Below are positions 36,342-45,971 of a stretch of 64,000 nt of DNA, one piece after another; position 1 is the first letter of the stretch, and the number at the start of each line of letters is the position of its first letter. The notes beneath the pieces are model-generated. The model worked only from the letters and a program-made list of their open reading frames with translations. It ran no database searches and had not been told where the DNA came from. The stretch comes from Massilia sp. Root335 (GTDB taxonomy: Bacteria > Pseudomonadota > Gammaproteobacteria > Burkholderiales > Burkholderiaceae_D), in the NCBI RefSeq assembly GCF_001425685.1, contig NZ_LMCY01000019.1, positions 193,204 through 257,203 on the forward strand, given 5' to 3'. A program made the position numbers and the translations under genes.

Positions 36342-38195
36342 ATGATGATGACTTTCGATATTTGTAAGACCTTCGCATCGGTGGTAGCGCAAAGCAGTGA
36401 CGCGATAAGCATCCAGATGCTTGGCCGCGAGATAACATATTTGGAATTGGATCAATGGTCCAATGGTGTCGCGTCCACGCTAATCGGCTTGCCGAATGCT
36501 GCGGAACAATCGGTGGCGATAGCATCCAGAAACAGACTTAACGTCATTGTGGCGATGCTCGGTGCACTCAAGGCCGGCGTTGTATTTTCGTTCGTCGATC
36601 CAGATTTGCCAACGCCTAGGCGCAACGCCTTGATGGGCCTGCTCAACCCTGTTGCGGTCCTCGTGGACTCGTGCGACAACGGCGAATTGCAACTGCCAGT
36701 AGATATCGGGGCTGCATTCATCGAGATCGATAACGTCCCTCATGTCAAAGATGTGGTGTATCGAGATCGCGATGCTGACGCGCCTTGCTACGTATATTTC
36801 ACTTCGGGTTCCACAGGGGAACCAAAAGGCGTTGTTGGGCGTTACAAGGCAATTGGTCACTTCGCAGCTTGGGAAGTAGAAGAGCTTGGTCTGGATCACA
36901 CTGTACGAACGTCTCAGCTCACAAATCCGTCTTTTGACGCAATACTTCGAGATATTTTCACTCCTCTCAGTGTGGGCGGTAGAATTTGTATTGCGCCGAT
37001 AGATATCAAAGCCGAAGGCGTACGATTTGCCCGGTGGCTAAGCGACTCCGGTGTCACTCTTCTTCATACGTTGCCTTCCTCGCTACGAGTTCTTATGCGG
37101 GCTGTCCAAGCCGAGGGAGTATTCCTCGAAAATCTTAAGCACGTTTGCGTCGCTGGTGAGGCCCTTCTTCCGGTCGACGTAGAATGGTTTTTTAGGCTGT
37201 TCAATAATCGCGTCGAGTTGCGAAATCTTTACGGCCCGACCGAGACTACGATGGTCAAGCTATGTCATCGAGTCCAGCGAGAAGACGCATACAAAGCCAC
37301 GGTACCGATCGGAAAACCGATTCAGGGAGCGCGCGCCGTTGTCTTGGATGATCGTCTAAAGCCTGTTGGGAAAGGCGTGTTAGGCGAGATATTCATCCGT
37401 ACTCCCTTTAGGTCGCTTGGCTATTTGAATCGTCCAGACCTGACAGCTAAGGTTTTTATCGCGAATCCGCTCACCGACGACCCAGCGGACATAATCTATC
37501 GCACCGGCGATCTTGGACGAATGCTGATCGACGGTGCGCTGGAGTTTGCGGGACGACGGGACCGCCAGGTAAAAATTGACGGTGTCCGGGTCGAATTAGA
37601 AGAGATTGAGAACATAATTAGAAAAAGCCCCGCCGTTGTAGACGTTGCGGTAACTTACACCTCTAATGATGAGGACCGTGGTGAATTAGTGGCGTATATA
37701 GTTCTAGATTTCGAGATGTCGACGGATGAATTGAGAAAATTTTTGCTCAGTCGGGTTCACTCAACAATGCTCCCATCCAAGTTTATCGTCGTGCCATCGC
37801 TCCCTCGGACTGTTACCGGTAAGATAGATTTCGGAAAATTGCCTTCGCCGTCGAATATGGAGGTGGATGCTCCATACATAGCGCCGCGAAATCCGCTGGA
37901 GGAAGCAGTGGCAACAATTTGGATTGAGCTGTTGCACCTGGATAAGGTAAGTATAGATGCACATTTCTTTTCGCTTGGCGGCCACTCGTTGGTGGCGATG
38001 CAGGTGCTCTCCCGTATCGAAGCAACCCTTTCGATCAACATATCGGTAAGGGATTTCTTGGTTCAACCGACGGTACGAGGACTCGCCGAAAAGATCTCGG
38101 AACAGATGGTCGCGTTTATCGAAATGAACGGTGATGAATTCGATTACGTAGCTGGGAGAAAAGACGAAGAGTCCGCGCGCGGAGACAACATTTGA
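36342..38195 (+). CDS. Stand-alone adenylation-carrier (A-T) protein
   Basis: 617 aa. The A domain has YFTSGSTGEPKG, RNLYGPTETTM and the C-terminal TVTGKIDFGKLP (Lys517); it is followed by a carrier with GGHSLVAMQV. No C domain. The pocket by eye is DAR-H-CALMV-K; Arg at position 239 is unusual and could face an acidic side chain. Stand-alone A-T proteins typically hold an amino acid for modification in trans (oxidation, amidation, racemisation) before delivery by a C domain. Here candidates in the cluster are the oxidase, the AsnB-like and PP-loop enzymes. Lies 112 bases after the second NRPS. Confidence 0.85.
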   Translation: MMMTFDICKTFASVVAQSSDAISIQMLGREITYLELDQWSNGVASTLIGLPNAAEQSVAIASRNRLNVIVAMLGALKAGVVFSFVDPDLPTPRRNALMGLLNPVAVLVDSCDNGELQLPVDIGAAFIEIDNVPHVKDVVYRDRDADAPCYVYFTSGSTGEPKGVVGRYKAIGHFAAWEVEELGLDHTVRTSQLTNPSFDAILRDIFTPLSVGGRICIAPIDIKAEGVRFARWLSDSGVTLLHTLPSSLRVLMRAVQAEGVFLENLKHVCVAGEALLPVDVEWFFRLFNNRVELRNLYGPTETTMVKLCHRVQREDAYKATVPIGKPIQGARAVVLDDRLKPVGKGVLGEIFIRTPFRSLGYLNRPDLTAKVFIANPLTDDPADIIYRTGDLGRMLIDGALEFAGRRDRQVKIDGVRVELEEIENIIRKSPAVVDVAVTYTSNDEDRGELVAYIVLDFEMSTDELRKFLLSRVHSTMLPSKFIVVPSLPRTVTGKIDFGKLPSPSNMEVDAPYIAPRNPLEEAVATIWIELLHLDKVSIDAHFFSLGGHSLVAMQVLSRIEATLSINISVRDFLVQPTVRGLAEKISEQMVAFIEMNGDEFDYVAGRKDEESARGDNI

Positions 38196-38280
38196 TCTGT
38201 ACTCATTTCGTATGGTCGGCGCAAGCCGCTCGGATAGCGGAATCTTCCGATTATTGTTTATCATTTTTGAGTCCCTTACT

Positions 38281-39975
38281 GTGAGCCAAAATCTCGAGAA
38301 ATTTTTTAATCGTTGTGTGCGATGTGGTATCTCATCTGCGGCAGAGGGAATTCGTTTAAGCGAAAACGGGGTCTGTACCGAATGCAAGGTATATGATGAA
38401 CATAAGGACTTTTTCGACGCATATTTTAAGAACTACTCTGAGCTGCAAGACATTCTTGAGCAGGCCAAGTGGCGCAGTCGTTCGGAGTATGACTGTATTC
38501 TTCTATATAGCGGGGGTAAAGACTCGACATACGTATTGTACAAGTTGAAAGAGTTGGGGCTGAAACTGCTAGCCTTCACTTTTGATAATGGTTTTATATC
38601 TCGACAAGCGATTGATAATATCAATGATATTACGGCCGAATTAGGGGTTAAATCTGTAATTTTTACCCATGCTGAGATGAACGAGGTTTTCAAAGAAAGC
38701 CTTCAGAAATATAGTACCGTGTGTAAAGGCTGTTTCAAGGCCATACTAGATTTAAGCCTTTCGCTCGCAGACGATTTAGGCATCGAAACTATAGTGACTG
38801 GACTGTCAAGAGGGCAAATTGCAGAGGAGCGACTCAAGTTTTTCTTGAGTTGCGATATTGTCGATCCAGCGCTCGTGGATAAAAAGCTTAAGGAAGGTCG
38901 ATATATATATCACGTGACTGAACGGTTTAAAGGGCTTGATGGGGAAAAGTTCTTGGACGGAGTCGCGACGGAAAGGGTTCAATTAATAGATTTTTTCCGC
39001 TACAGCGACGTTAGTAAGGCGGCTATCTATGATTTTTTGAAGATGCGCAGCCTTCGTTGGACACAACCCAGTGATACAGGTTTTTGTTCCTCGAACTGTA
39101 TGATTAATGATGTCGGTGTTGCGGTACACAAGATCGAAAAAGGATATTCTAATTATGAAGTACCCACAGCATGGGAAGTACGGCTAGGACATTTAAGCCG
39201 CGCTGAAGCTTTAGCAGAATTGGTTGGAGTATCTAACGCCAGACGTGTCCAGCAAATCTTGCGCCATATAGGATATCAGCCGCGTCAGCGAATTCTGGGG
39301 TCGGAGACTAAAACTGGTCAAAATTTCGAGTTGGGGACTCAAATTGTCGATAGTCAGGGGTCGCTTCGCAAGGAGAGTGCCGAAAGCAATATGATTCCCG
39401 GAAGAAATTCGAGAAAACAACTTAAATCGGATGGCTCGCCTGATGAACAGAAGGCCAGCTGGCCCTTTGGGGAATGGATACATCGGTCCTTTGTAGCTAA
39501 TCGAGCAATGAACCGAAAAATATTTGCGCAGGCCCTCTTCCAGCTAATCGTGCGACACAGAACGCTTCAATTGGAGTTTTCCTTTGGAGGTTCTGGTTGG
39601 GATCAATTTTTCTCATTTCCGACCCCTCTGCCTCTTACGTTTGTGGATTTATCAAAATATTCTGTCGATCAGTATGCTGAGGTAACTGTGGCGATGGCGG
39701 GAAGAATATTTACTGAATTGACGGGCGCACAGCGAGGCAGGATATTTCGAATGGTGGTTTTTACGCATGCGGATCGTATTGGCTGTGACCTCGTAATCTT
39801 TTCGAATAGTTCCGTGAGTGACGTCCTGCCTTGGTCAAATCTGATCGATGACCTTAACGAGCTATACCGCGTACTGATGAAGCAACACGATTCTGCTGAA
39901 GAAATAATCGGTGGGAAATGTGATAATGAAGATGGGGACTTGATTGTTGATTCGTTGCGCGAGCGGATAAGTTAA
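38281..39975 (+). CDS. PP-loop ATPase fused to a degenerate half condensation domain
   Basis: About 565 aa from GTG 38281 (an upstream ATG at 38212 is possible). The N-terminal part begins with a CxxC knuckle (NRCVRCGIS) and a second one (GVCTECK), then the PP-loop LLYSGGKDSTYVLYKL and VCKGCFK, as in N-type ATP pyrophosphatases such as the WbpG/PseA amidotransferase subunits and some thiolation enzymes. These activate a carbonyl or nucleotide by AMP transfer and then add N or S. From about residue 400 on the sequence resembles the N-lobe of an NRPS condensation domain: RHRTLQLEF, FVDLSKY and CDLVIFSN ... LIDDLNELYRVL, with the HHxxxDG motif replaced by SNSSVSD. The second lobe is missing. I know no characterised protein with this layout; the half domain may dock to a carrier. 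Confidence 0.75.
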   Translation: MSQNLEKFFNRCVRCGISSAAEGIRLSENGVCTECKVYDEHKDFFDAYFKNYSELQDILEQAKWRSRSEYDCILLYSGGKDSTYVLYKLKELGLKLLAFTFDNGFISRQAIDNINDITAELGVKSVIFTHAEMNEVFKESLQKYSTVCKGCFKAILDLSLSLADDLGIETIVTGLSRGQIAEERLKFFLSCDIVDPALVDKKLKEGRYIYHVTERFKGLDGEKFLDGVATERVQLIDFFRYSDVSKAAIYDFLKMRSLRWTQPSDTGFCSSNCMINDVGVAVHKIEKGYSNYEVPTAWEVRLGHLSRAEALAELVGVSNARRVQQILRHIGYQPRQRILGSETKTGQNFELGTQIVDSQGSLRKESAESNMIPGRNSRKQLKSDGSPDEQKASWPFGEWIHRSFVANRAMNRKIFAQALFQLIVRHRTLQLEFSFGGSGWDQFFSFPTPLPLTFVDLSKYSVDQYAEVTVAMAGRIFTELTGAQRGRIFRMVVFTHADRIGCDLVIFSNSSVSDVLPWSNLIDDLNELYRVLMKQHDSAEEIIGGKCDNEDGDLIVDSLRERIS

Positions 39976-40045
39976 AACGAACATGTCCTCACCCAAGAAA
40001 AAGCCACTACATCGAAAAAAGCGACATTGTAATTAAACGAACCAT

Positions 40046-41320
40046 ATGACAAAGAGATTGACTGCTGATCGCCCCGACGTATATGAAAGACACGAATCCA
40101 ATGTTCGGTACTATTGTAGGAATTTAGGTCTAGAATTTTCGCATGCAAAAAATGCGACCATATTTTCTTCGTGCGGGCGTACGTACATCGATATGCTATC
40201 GGGCTGCGGTTCTTTAAACTACGGGCATAATGATCCGGATATGAAGGCAGCGCTCGTTGATTACATAAATTCTGACGGTATATCGCTTTCACTTGACTTT
40301 CATTCTCTCGCAAAAACTCGTTTTATCGGTGCGTTCGTATCTTATATCCTCCAACCACGAGGGCTGGAGTATAAACTGCAGTTCACCGGCCCAACAGGAA
40401 CGAATGGAGTGGAGGCAGCATTAAAGCTTGCAAGGAAGGCTACTGGAAGACGCAATGTTATTGCTTTTACGAACGGTTTTCACGGTATGTCGCTAGGTGC
40501 GCTCGGCGTAACCGGTAATTCCTTTCATCGTCGCGCCGCGGGGACTAGCATGGCTGACGTATCGCGAGTACCGTATGACGGCTATTTTTCAGATGGCGCA
40601 AGTGCTGCGCAGTTCTTGGATATCGTGCTAGCAGACCCGTCCAGTGGTTTTGATGTGCCAGGAGCGATAATCCTGGAAATCGTGCAAGGTGAGGGGGGGC
40701 TCAACACGGCCTCAGTCGAATGGTTGCGGCGGGTTCGTGAAATCGCGGACAAATATGGCGCCATTCTTATCGTGGATGACATTCAGGCCGGCTGTGGACG
40801 CACCGGAACTTTTTTTAGTTTTGAGGGAACTGGGGTGGTGCCAGATATAGTCGTCCTAGCAAAATCGCTGTCGGGCTTTGGTATTCCGATGTCTGCGGTG
40901 CTTATAAGGCCTGAGCTTGACATATGGGCGCCAGGCGAACACAACGGAACGTTCCGAGGGAATAACCATGCGTTTGTTACCGGCGAAGTTGCGATCCGTA
41001 AGTTCTGGTCTGACGATTCGTTCGAGCAAGCAGTCTTTGAGAAGTCGCGGGTGCTCGAAATGGCAATCGATGACATCGCGTTGAAGGTCGGGGGGTATTC
41101 GAAAGGCAGGGGGATGATGCGTGGATTAGGAGTGCCGTCTCCAGAAATTGCGAAGGCTATCCAAGAATTTTCGCTGCGCAATGGACTAATTTTGGAGCGT
41201 TGTGGACCTCGCGACGAAGTAGTCAAATTGATGCCGCCACTGACCATTAATATGCATGTTCTTAAAGAGGCTATTGGCCGATTTTCCGATTCGTGTTTAA
41301 GCGCTTGCAAGATCAATTGA
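40046..41320 (+). CDS. Diaminobutyrate--2-oxoglutarate aminotransferase (EctB-like)
   Basis: 424 aa class III PLP aminotransferase. It makes L-2,4-diaminobutyrate from aspartate semialdehyde and glutamate. Conserved: FTGPTGTNGVEAALKLARKAT, GFHGMSLGALGVTGN, IVDDIQAGCGRTG and the PLP lysine in VLAKSLSGFG. EctA and EctC are absent, so it supplies Dab for the NRPS rather than ectoine. Dab may be used as such or receive an amidino group from the first enzyme of the cluster; that is inference. Confidence 0.9.
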   Translation: MTKRLTADRPDVYERHESNVRYYCRNLGLEFSHAKNATIFSSCGRTYIDMLSGCGSLNYGHNDPDMKAALVDYINSDGISLSLDFHSLAKTRFIGAFVSYILQPRGLEYKLQFTGPTGTNGVEAALKLARKATGRRNVIAFTNGFHGMSLGALGVTGNSFHRRAAGTSMADVSRVPYDGYFSDGASAAQFLDIVLADPSSGFDVPGAIILEIVQGEGGLNTASVEWLRRVREIADKYGAILIVDDIQAGCGRTGTFFSFEGTGVVPDIVVLAKSLSGFGIPMSAVLIRPELDIWAPGEHNGTFRGNNHAFVTGEVAIRKFWSDDSFEQAVFEKSRVLEMAIDDIALKVGGYSKGRGMMRGLGVPSPEIAKAIQEFSLRNGLILERCGPRDEVVKLMPPLTINMHVLKEAIGRFSDSCLSACKIN

Positions 41321-41624
41321 GTTCCAAGGTTATCGATGCAAATGAGTGTAGTGTTAGATGCGCGCGCATGCTATGTAGTAGCCGCGCTGTTTGTAAGTCG
41401 GCGCTATCGCGAAAATCGCATATGTCGGCAGTTGGTGTGATAAGTATGTCGCCATGCTACCGACCTCCTCAATGATCAGCTGGCGTCGTGATAAGCATGG
41501 ATGGGAGCGTGTTATCTCTATATGTCTCGGACGAATAAGAACATGCTGACACGTCGATCCAATGTTTTAGGTTTTGACGCAACATATATGCAGGTATTTG
41601 AGGTTGTAGATTTCGGGGGTGAGA
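41321..41624. other. 300-base gap within the cluster
   Basis: AT-rich, no recognised protein or strong hairpin. A ribosome binding site GGGGGTGAG (41615-41623) precedes the AsnB start. It may hold an internal promoter for the downstream half of the cluster. Confidence 0.35.
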
Positions 41625-43487
41625 ATGTGTGGAATTGCCGGAATTTTTGACCTGTCGGGTCAAGAATGTCCTGATTTGGAAATATTTTTAGCAATGCTAA
41701 ATACATTGCAACATCGGGGGCCGAACGGATCCGGCACCGCTAGACACGGCCCTTTAGTCATGGGAACGAGAAGGTTAGCCTTGGTGGATGTCAATGGCAG
41801 CGATCAGCCGCTATACAACGAAGATCGGAGCGTGATACTTGTTGGGAATGGCGAGATATTCAATTATGAAGAGCTTAGGGCTGATCTAATTAAGAATGGT
41901 CACGTGCTGTCCACAAACGGAGATCTTGAAGTCGTTGTGCATCTATTTGAAGATTATGGAATTGAGTGCGTAAATCGTTTAAATGGTCAGTTCTCACTCG
42001 CCATATACGATGTAAAGAATAATGAATTGCACTTAGTGAGAGATCAATTTGGCGTTGTGCCTCTTTTCTATGGAATCTTTTCTGGCAATTTGGTTTTCGG
42101 TTCCGAAATTAAGGCTATACTTCGGCATCCGTCTGTGGTGCGCAAGGTTGACCTTACTGGATTAGATCAAATCATTTCCTTTCCAGGGTTGGTGAGTCCG
42201 CGTACGATGTTCGCCGGTATTTCAGCTCTTAAGCCAGGACATCGTCTTGTTGTAAAGAACGGCAACATTAAGGAAGTCGAGTATTGGGACTTAAATTATC
42301 CAAGTATTGATCATCAATACGACTGGGTCGGAAAACAGGAACTAGTGGATGAATTTTTAGGACATTTCGACAATGCGGTTCGATTGCGAATGCGAGCTGA
42401 CCGTCCCGTCGGATTATATTTAAGTGGCGGGCTGGATTCGTCACTAGTTGCGTCTTCGATGCGAAATATTGCAGCTTCCGGCAGCATTAAATCTTTTTCG
42501 ATTGTGTTTCCTGAATCTCGAACCCTCGATGAACGTCGCTTCCAGCTTTTAGTGGCTCGACAGTTTGAGCTTGAGCATATTGAGGTGCCGTTCTACGACG
42601 CTGATATCGGAAAACACCTGGTTGATATCGTTAGGCATTCTGAATGCCCACTCAAGGAAACGTATAATGCATGTTCCTTCGCGCTTTCAAAGGTAGCGGC
42701 GAATTCAGGTGTGCCAATAGTGCTCGGTGGTGAAGGCGCCGATGAATTGTTTGGTGGTTATCCCGGGTATCGGTTCGACGCAATGTCTCATCAATTAGCG
42801 GCGGAGCTAATCGACGAGAATGAAGCTAAAGCCCGTAGTCGTTTGTGGGGGCACTCGGCCGTGCGGTACGAAAGGCGCTACCATGAATTTGGGCGCTGGC
42901 GTAGGCGCTTTTATTCCGATGCTGTCCTGAACGAATTCGATAAAATCGACTGCTTGGCTACTCCGCCTTTACGTGCCGACAGGTTGGACAGGCGACATCA
43001 GGTTCATCAGCGCTCGTATATCGATATTAAGCTAAGGCTGGCTGATCATCTCTTGGGAGACCACGGTGACAGAATGGGAATGGCTAACTCCGTGGAGGGA
43101 AGATTCCCGTTCTTGGATAAACATATGGTCGCGTTCGCCAGGTCGATTAGTCCCGACCTAAAGGTGAATGGGCTAGACGAGAAGGTAATCGTTAAGCTTG
43201 CTGCATCCCGAAGAATTCCGCAAGAAGTCGTGCGGCGCGAGAAATTTGGCTTTCGCGCACCGGGAAGTCCGTCTTTGCTAAAAGTGGTCAATCCATACAT
43301 CGAGGAGTTACTTGATAGCCGGAGGATTGAGAAACAGGGATACTTCAATGCGGCAGAGATTAATAAGTTAGTTGAGGATACTAGGAAAAACGGATCGAAA
43401 TTCAATCCGCATGCCCAAGATGACTTGCTGCTCATCGCGATAACTTTCGGTGTCTTTCTCGACGTCTTTAATATGCCTGATCTTTGA
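41625..43487 (+). CDS. Asparagine synthetase (glutamine-hydrolysing)-like amidotransferase
   Basis: About 620 aa. N-terminal class II glutamine amidotransferase domain with nucleophile Cys2 (MCGIAGIFDLSG), LQHRGPNGSG and VGNGEIFNYEELR; C-terminal synthetase domain with SGGLDSSLVASS, GGEGADELFGGYPG and EGRFPFLDKHMV. ATG 41625 must be the start, because Cys has to be residue 2. In biosynthetic clusters such AsnB proteins amidate carboxyl groups of free or carrier-bound acids, or close rings. Here it could amidate an acidic residue or the malonyl-derived unit. Confidence 0.85.
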   Translation: MCGIAGIFDLSGQECPDLEIFLAMLNTLQHRGPNGSGTARHGPLVMGTRRLALVDVNGSDQPLYNEDRSVILVGNGEIFNYEELRADLIKNGHVLSTNGDLEVVVHLFEDYGIECVNRLNGQFSLAIYDVKNNELHLVRDQFGVVPLFYGIFSGNLVFGSEIKAILRHPSVVRKVDLTGLDQIISFPGLVSPRTMFAGISALKPGHRLVVKNGNIKEVEYWDLNYPSIDHQYDWVGKQELVDEFLGHFDNAVRLRMRADRPVGLYLSGGLDSSLVASSMRNIAASGSIKSFSIVFPESRTLDERRFQLLVARQFELEHIEVPFYDADIGKHLVDIVRHSECPLKETYNACSFALSKVAANSGVPIVLGGEGADELFGGYPGYRFDAMSHQLAAELIDENEAKARSRLWGHSAVRYERRYHEFGRWRRRFYSDAVLNEFDKIDCLATPPLRADRLDRRHQVHQRSYIDIKLRLADHLLGDHGDRMGMANSVEGRFPFLDKHMVAFARSISPDLKVNGLDEKVIVKLAASRRIPQEVVRREKFGFRAPGSPSLLKVVNPYIEELLDSRRIEKQGYFNAAEINKLVEDTRKNGSKFNPHAQDDLLLIAITFGVFLDVFNMPDL

Positions 43488-43725
43488 ATATGGCCATCGA
43501 CCTTGCTGCCATCGAGCTCTATTGAGTGTGGAGCCCGATGTTGGTATTGAATGGAGGGAGAGATCTGTTTACAAGTGCTGACCGCCGAGGCGGATTGTGA
43601 CGTGTATCGATGCTTTGTTGTCAGCATGAAGCAAAAACGGCTTCGCGGTATCAGCTAAAAATTTTCGCCGATATGGGATATCTCAGCTGATATTTCTCTC
43701 GGGCGGGGAATATTTCCTATCGAGT
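43488..43725. other. Intergenic gap within the cluster
   Basis: About 240 bases with no recognised gene. Visible are a short T-rich promoter-like stretch and CGAGTATGGATGAAG at the next start; nothing else. Confidence 0.3.
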
Positions 43726-45954
43726 ATGGATGAAGTGATATCAATGAATGACTCTAGAATTACAAAAACCGTTCGCCCGGAGAAACCCTCCCGCGGTAAA
43801 CCTGTCATCGCGTTTATGTTTCCCGGTCTCGGTGGGAACTTGGCGGAAAATCTCAAGGAGTTGGAGCGGCTCGGTGATCCGCACGTCGAGAAGTTTATTG
43901 CGCGTGCAGATCGCGTGACAACTGAAAAGCTCGGTTCTAGGTTGTCAGAGTTAGTGAGACCTTACCTTGACCAATCGAATGACACTTCGACCGATGTTGC
44001 TCGACTCTTCAAACGCACGCGGTCGCTGCCGGTCCTCCCGACGGTCGTTGCGCACTCGATCTTATATACGCTCGAGTGTGCGCTTGCGGAGACATGGATG
44101 GCGGCTGGTGTTCTCCCGGATTACGTTTGTGGATACAGTCTAGGTGAGTATGCTGCTGCGCATCTCGCCGGGGCATTCGGTTTTGAAGAAGGGCTTTCAC
44201 TGATAATTGAACGCGCGTCGGCTCTTTCCGTAGCTCCGCGTGGTGGCCTGGCTTCGATCTACGCGCCGCGCAGTGAGGTGGAGCAGTTTTTGATTCCTGA
44301 TGTGTACGTCGTCGCCGAGAATAGTTCGGCCCAAACTGTGATCGGAGGTGGCAAAGAGCACCTAGCTAATGTGATGGCAAGTATTGAATTTGCTGGATAC
44401 ACAGTACAGGAGCTAGCTGTTGAGCATGCGTTCCACACTCCCCTTATGCTTCAAGCAGCTTCGGGTCTGTCTCGGACCGATCCTGTGCGGATCGAGGAAG
44501 AAGCGTCACGAACTTCCCGTCCTCGCTTGATATCGACGTTGGACGGTATGCCTGGCGAGCTCCGCGAAATACGTAGTCCAGAACACTGGGCGCGGCATCT
44601 TTGTGCTCCAGTTCAGCTAACAAAAGCAGTAAGCACGTTAGTGAATTGTGAAACGTCGATTTTCTTAGAAGTAGCGCCGATCCAGAGCCTTGCCCCTTTG
44701 TTACGGACCCACTTGAGCCGGGAAAAAAATATTTCGGTGCTAAGTACTGTCCCTTCTGGATTTGATGGTCGCTCTGTCGAAAAGTTTGTTTCCGATACTG
44801 CGTTTCATTTAAGAGAGCTTGGGTGTGCGGCGGCCCCGTTCACTTTCGAGAACGATTGTATTGATCAAAGCGAGCGTACGCTTGTTTATAATGATAATGC
44901 AGCATCAGCATCAGCGGTACCTGAAGAGAATATTCATCTGGCTAAAATTCGAGAAATTTGGGCTGGCGTTCTGGAATGTGAAGATGTAACTTACGACACT
45001 AACTTTTTTGCATGTGGGGGAGACTCCCTGCGGGCCGCACAGATCGTTCAAAGGCTGAAAAAGGACATCGGGATCCATTGTACGATTCGCGATATTTACA
45101 TTTCGCCTACGCCTCGAGTTCTTGCTGGCGTTATCGCGTCGGCAGACGCGGTTAGCTTTCCAGTTGATGATATTCTTAGTCTGCCAAACGGTTTGGCGGT
45201 CCGATATCAATCGCGGGCTGACGTAGATTATTTTTATCGTAGCATCTTCCTAGAGCGTAGTTACGCAAAACATGGATTGCACATTAAAGCCGGCGACACG
45301 GTCATGGATATAGGGGCAAATATTGGAATGTTTTCGATGTTTGCCGCCTTGGAGGCGCCGGATGTGAAACTGTTTAGTGTTGAACCGGTTCCAACGCTCT
45401 TTAAAATGCTGGAGTTTAATCTCGCTGACGTTTGTGAGGACGTGACGCTCTTAAATGTTGGAGTATCAGATAGGCCGGGTGTCGCCACGATTACTTTCTA
45501 TCCAAATAGTCCTGGTATGTCTTCGTTTGCTCCCGATAGAATGGATGAGGAAGCCATCCTTACCGCGTTGCTACAGAATGATTACAAGGCGAATAAAAAT
45601 TCCGTAATTAGTGAGATTCTTTTTCGCAGCTCAGAATTTATGGATTCGCGCTTCGAGGAGAAACGATATGAATGTTCTGTAATTTCGGTTTCCGAAATCA
45701 TTGCGCAATATAACATTGACAAGATCGACTTTCTAAAGATAGATGTTCAAAAATACGAAATGCGGGTACTCGGTGGAATTGATATACGGCATTGGCCGTT
45801 GATTCGCCAGATTGCCATCGAAGTGCACGATAAAAATGGCGCGATGAACGAGATTTGCCTTTTACTGGAGTCGAAAGGTTATGCTTTTCGCGCCGAGCAG
45901 GACTCGTTATACAAGGGGACGGACATATTTAATATTTTTGCGTGGCGTCAATAA
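43726..45954 (+). CDS. Acyltransferase-carrier protein-FkbM methyltransferase fusion
   Basis: 742 aa in three parts. (1) Malonyl-type acyltransferase, about 30-360: FMFPGLGG, the nucleophile elbow CGYSLGEYAA (Ser138; GYS instead of the usual GHS) and HAFHTPLM with the catalytic His. (2) Carrier domain, about 405-475: FFACGGDSLRAAQI, so the phosphopantetheine Ser is present. (3) FkbM-type SAM methyltransferase, about 515-740: DTVMDIGANIGMFSM and FSVEPVPTLF. This suits loading of hydroxymalonyl from a discrete ACP onto the internal carrier and O-methylation there. No ketosynthase is present in it or elsewhere in the window. Met7 (43744) is an alternative start. Confidence 0.87.
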   Translation: MDEVISMNDSRITKTVRPEKPSRGKPVIAFMFPGLGGNLAENLKELERLGDPHVEKFIARADRVTTEKLGSRLSELVRPYLDQSNDTSTDVARLFKRTRSLPVLPTVVAHSILYTLECALAETWMAAGVLPDYVCGYSLGEYAAAHLAGAFGFEEGLSLIIERASALSVAPRGGLASIYAPRSEVEQFLIPDVYVVAENSSAQTVIGGGKEHLANVMASIEFAGYTVQELAVEHAFHTPLMLQAASGLSRTDPVRIEEEASRTSRPRLISTLDGMPGELREIRSPEHWARHLCAPVQLTKAVSTLVNCETSIFLEVAPIQSLAPLLRTHLSREKNISVLSTVPSGFDGRSVEKFVSDTAFHLRELGCAAAPFTFENDCIDQSERTLVYNDNAASASAVPEENIHLAKIREIWAGVLECEDVTYDTNFFACGGDSLRAAQIVQRLKKDIGIHCTIRDIYISPTPRVLAGVIASADAVSFPVDDILSLPNGLAVRYQSRADVDYFYRSIFLERSYAKHGLHIKAGDTVMDIGANIGMFSMFAALEAPDVKLFSVEPVPTLFKMLEFNLADVCEDVTLLNVGVSDRPGVATITFYPNSPGMSSFAPDRMDEEAILTALLQNDYKANKNSVISEILFRSSEFMDSRFEEKRYECSVISVSEIIAQYNIDKIDFLKIDVQKYEMRVLGGIDIRHWPLIRQIAIEVHDKNGAMNEICLLLESKGYAFRAEQDSLYKGTDIFNIFAWRQ

Positions 45955-45971
45955 GGAGAAGAGGTTTAAAA

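Noticed and set aside
21396..38195. Epimerisation, methyltransferase, ketosynthase or thioesterase domains within the NRPS proteins
   Set aside because: All C domains show ordinary C-type first motifs and full A/T domains follow; no GxSxG-type TE, KS or MT motif appears before the stops.
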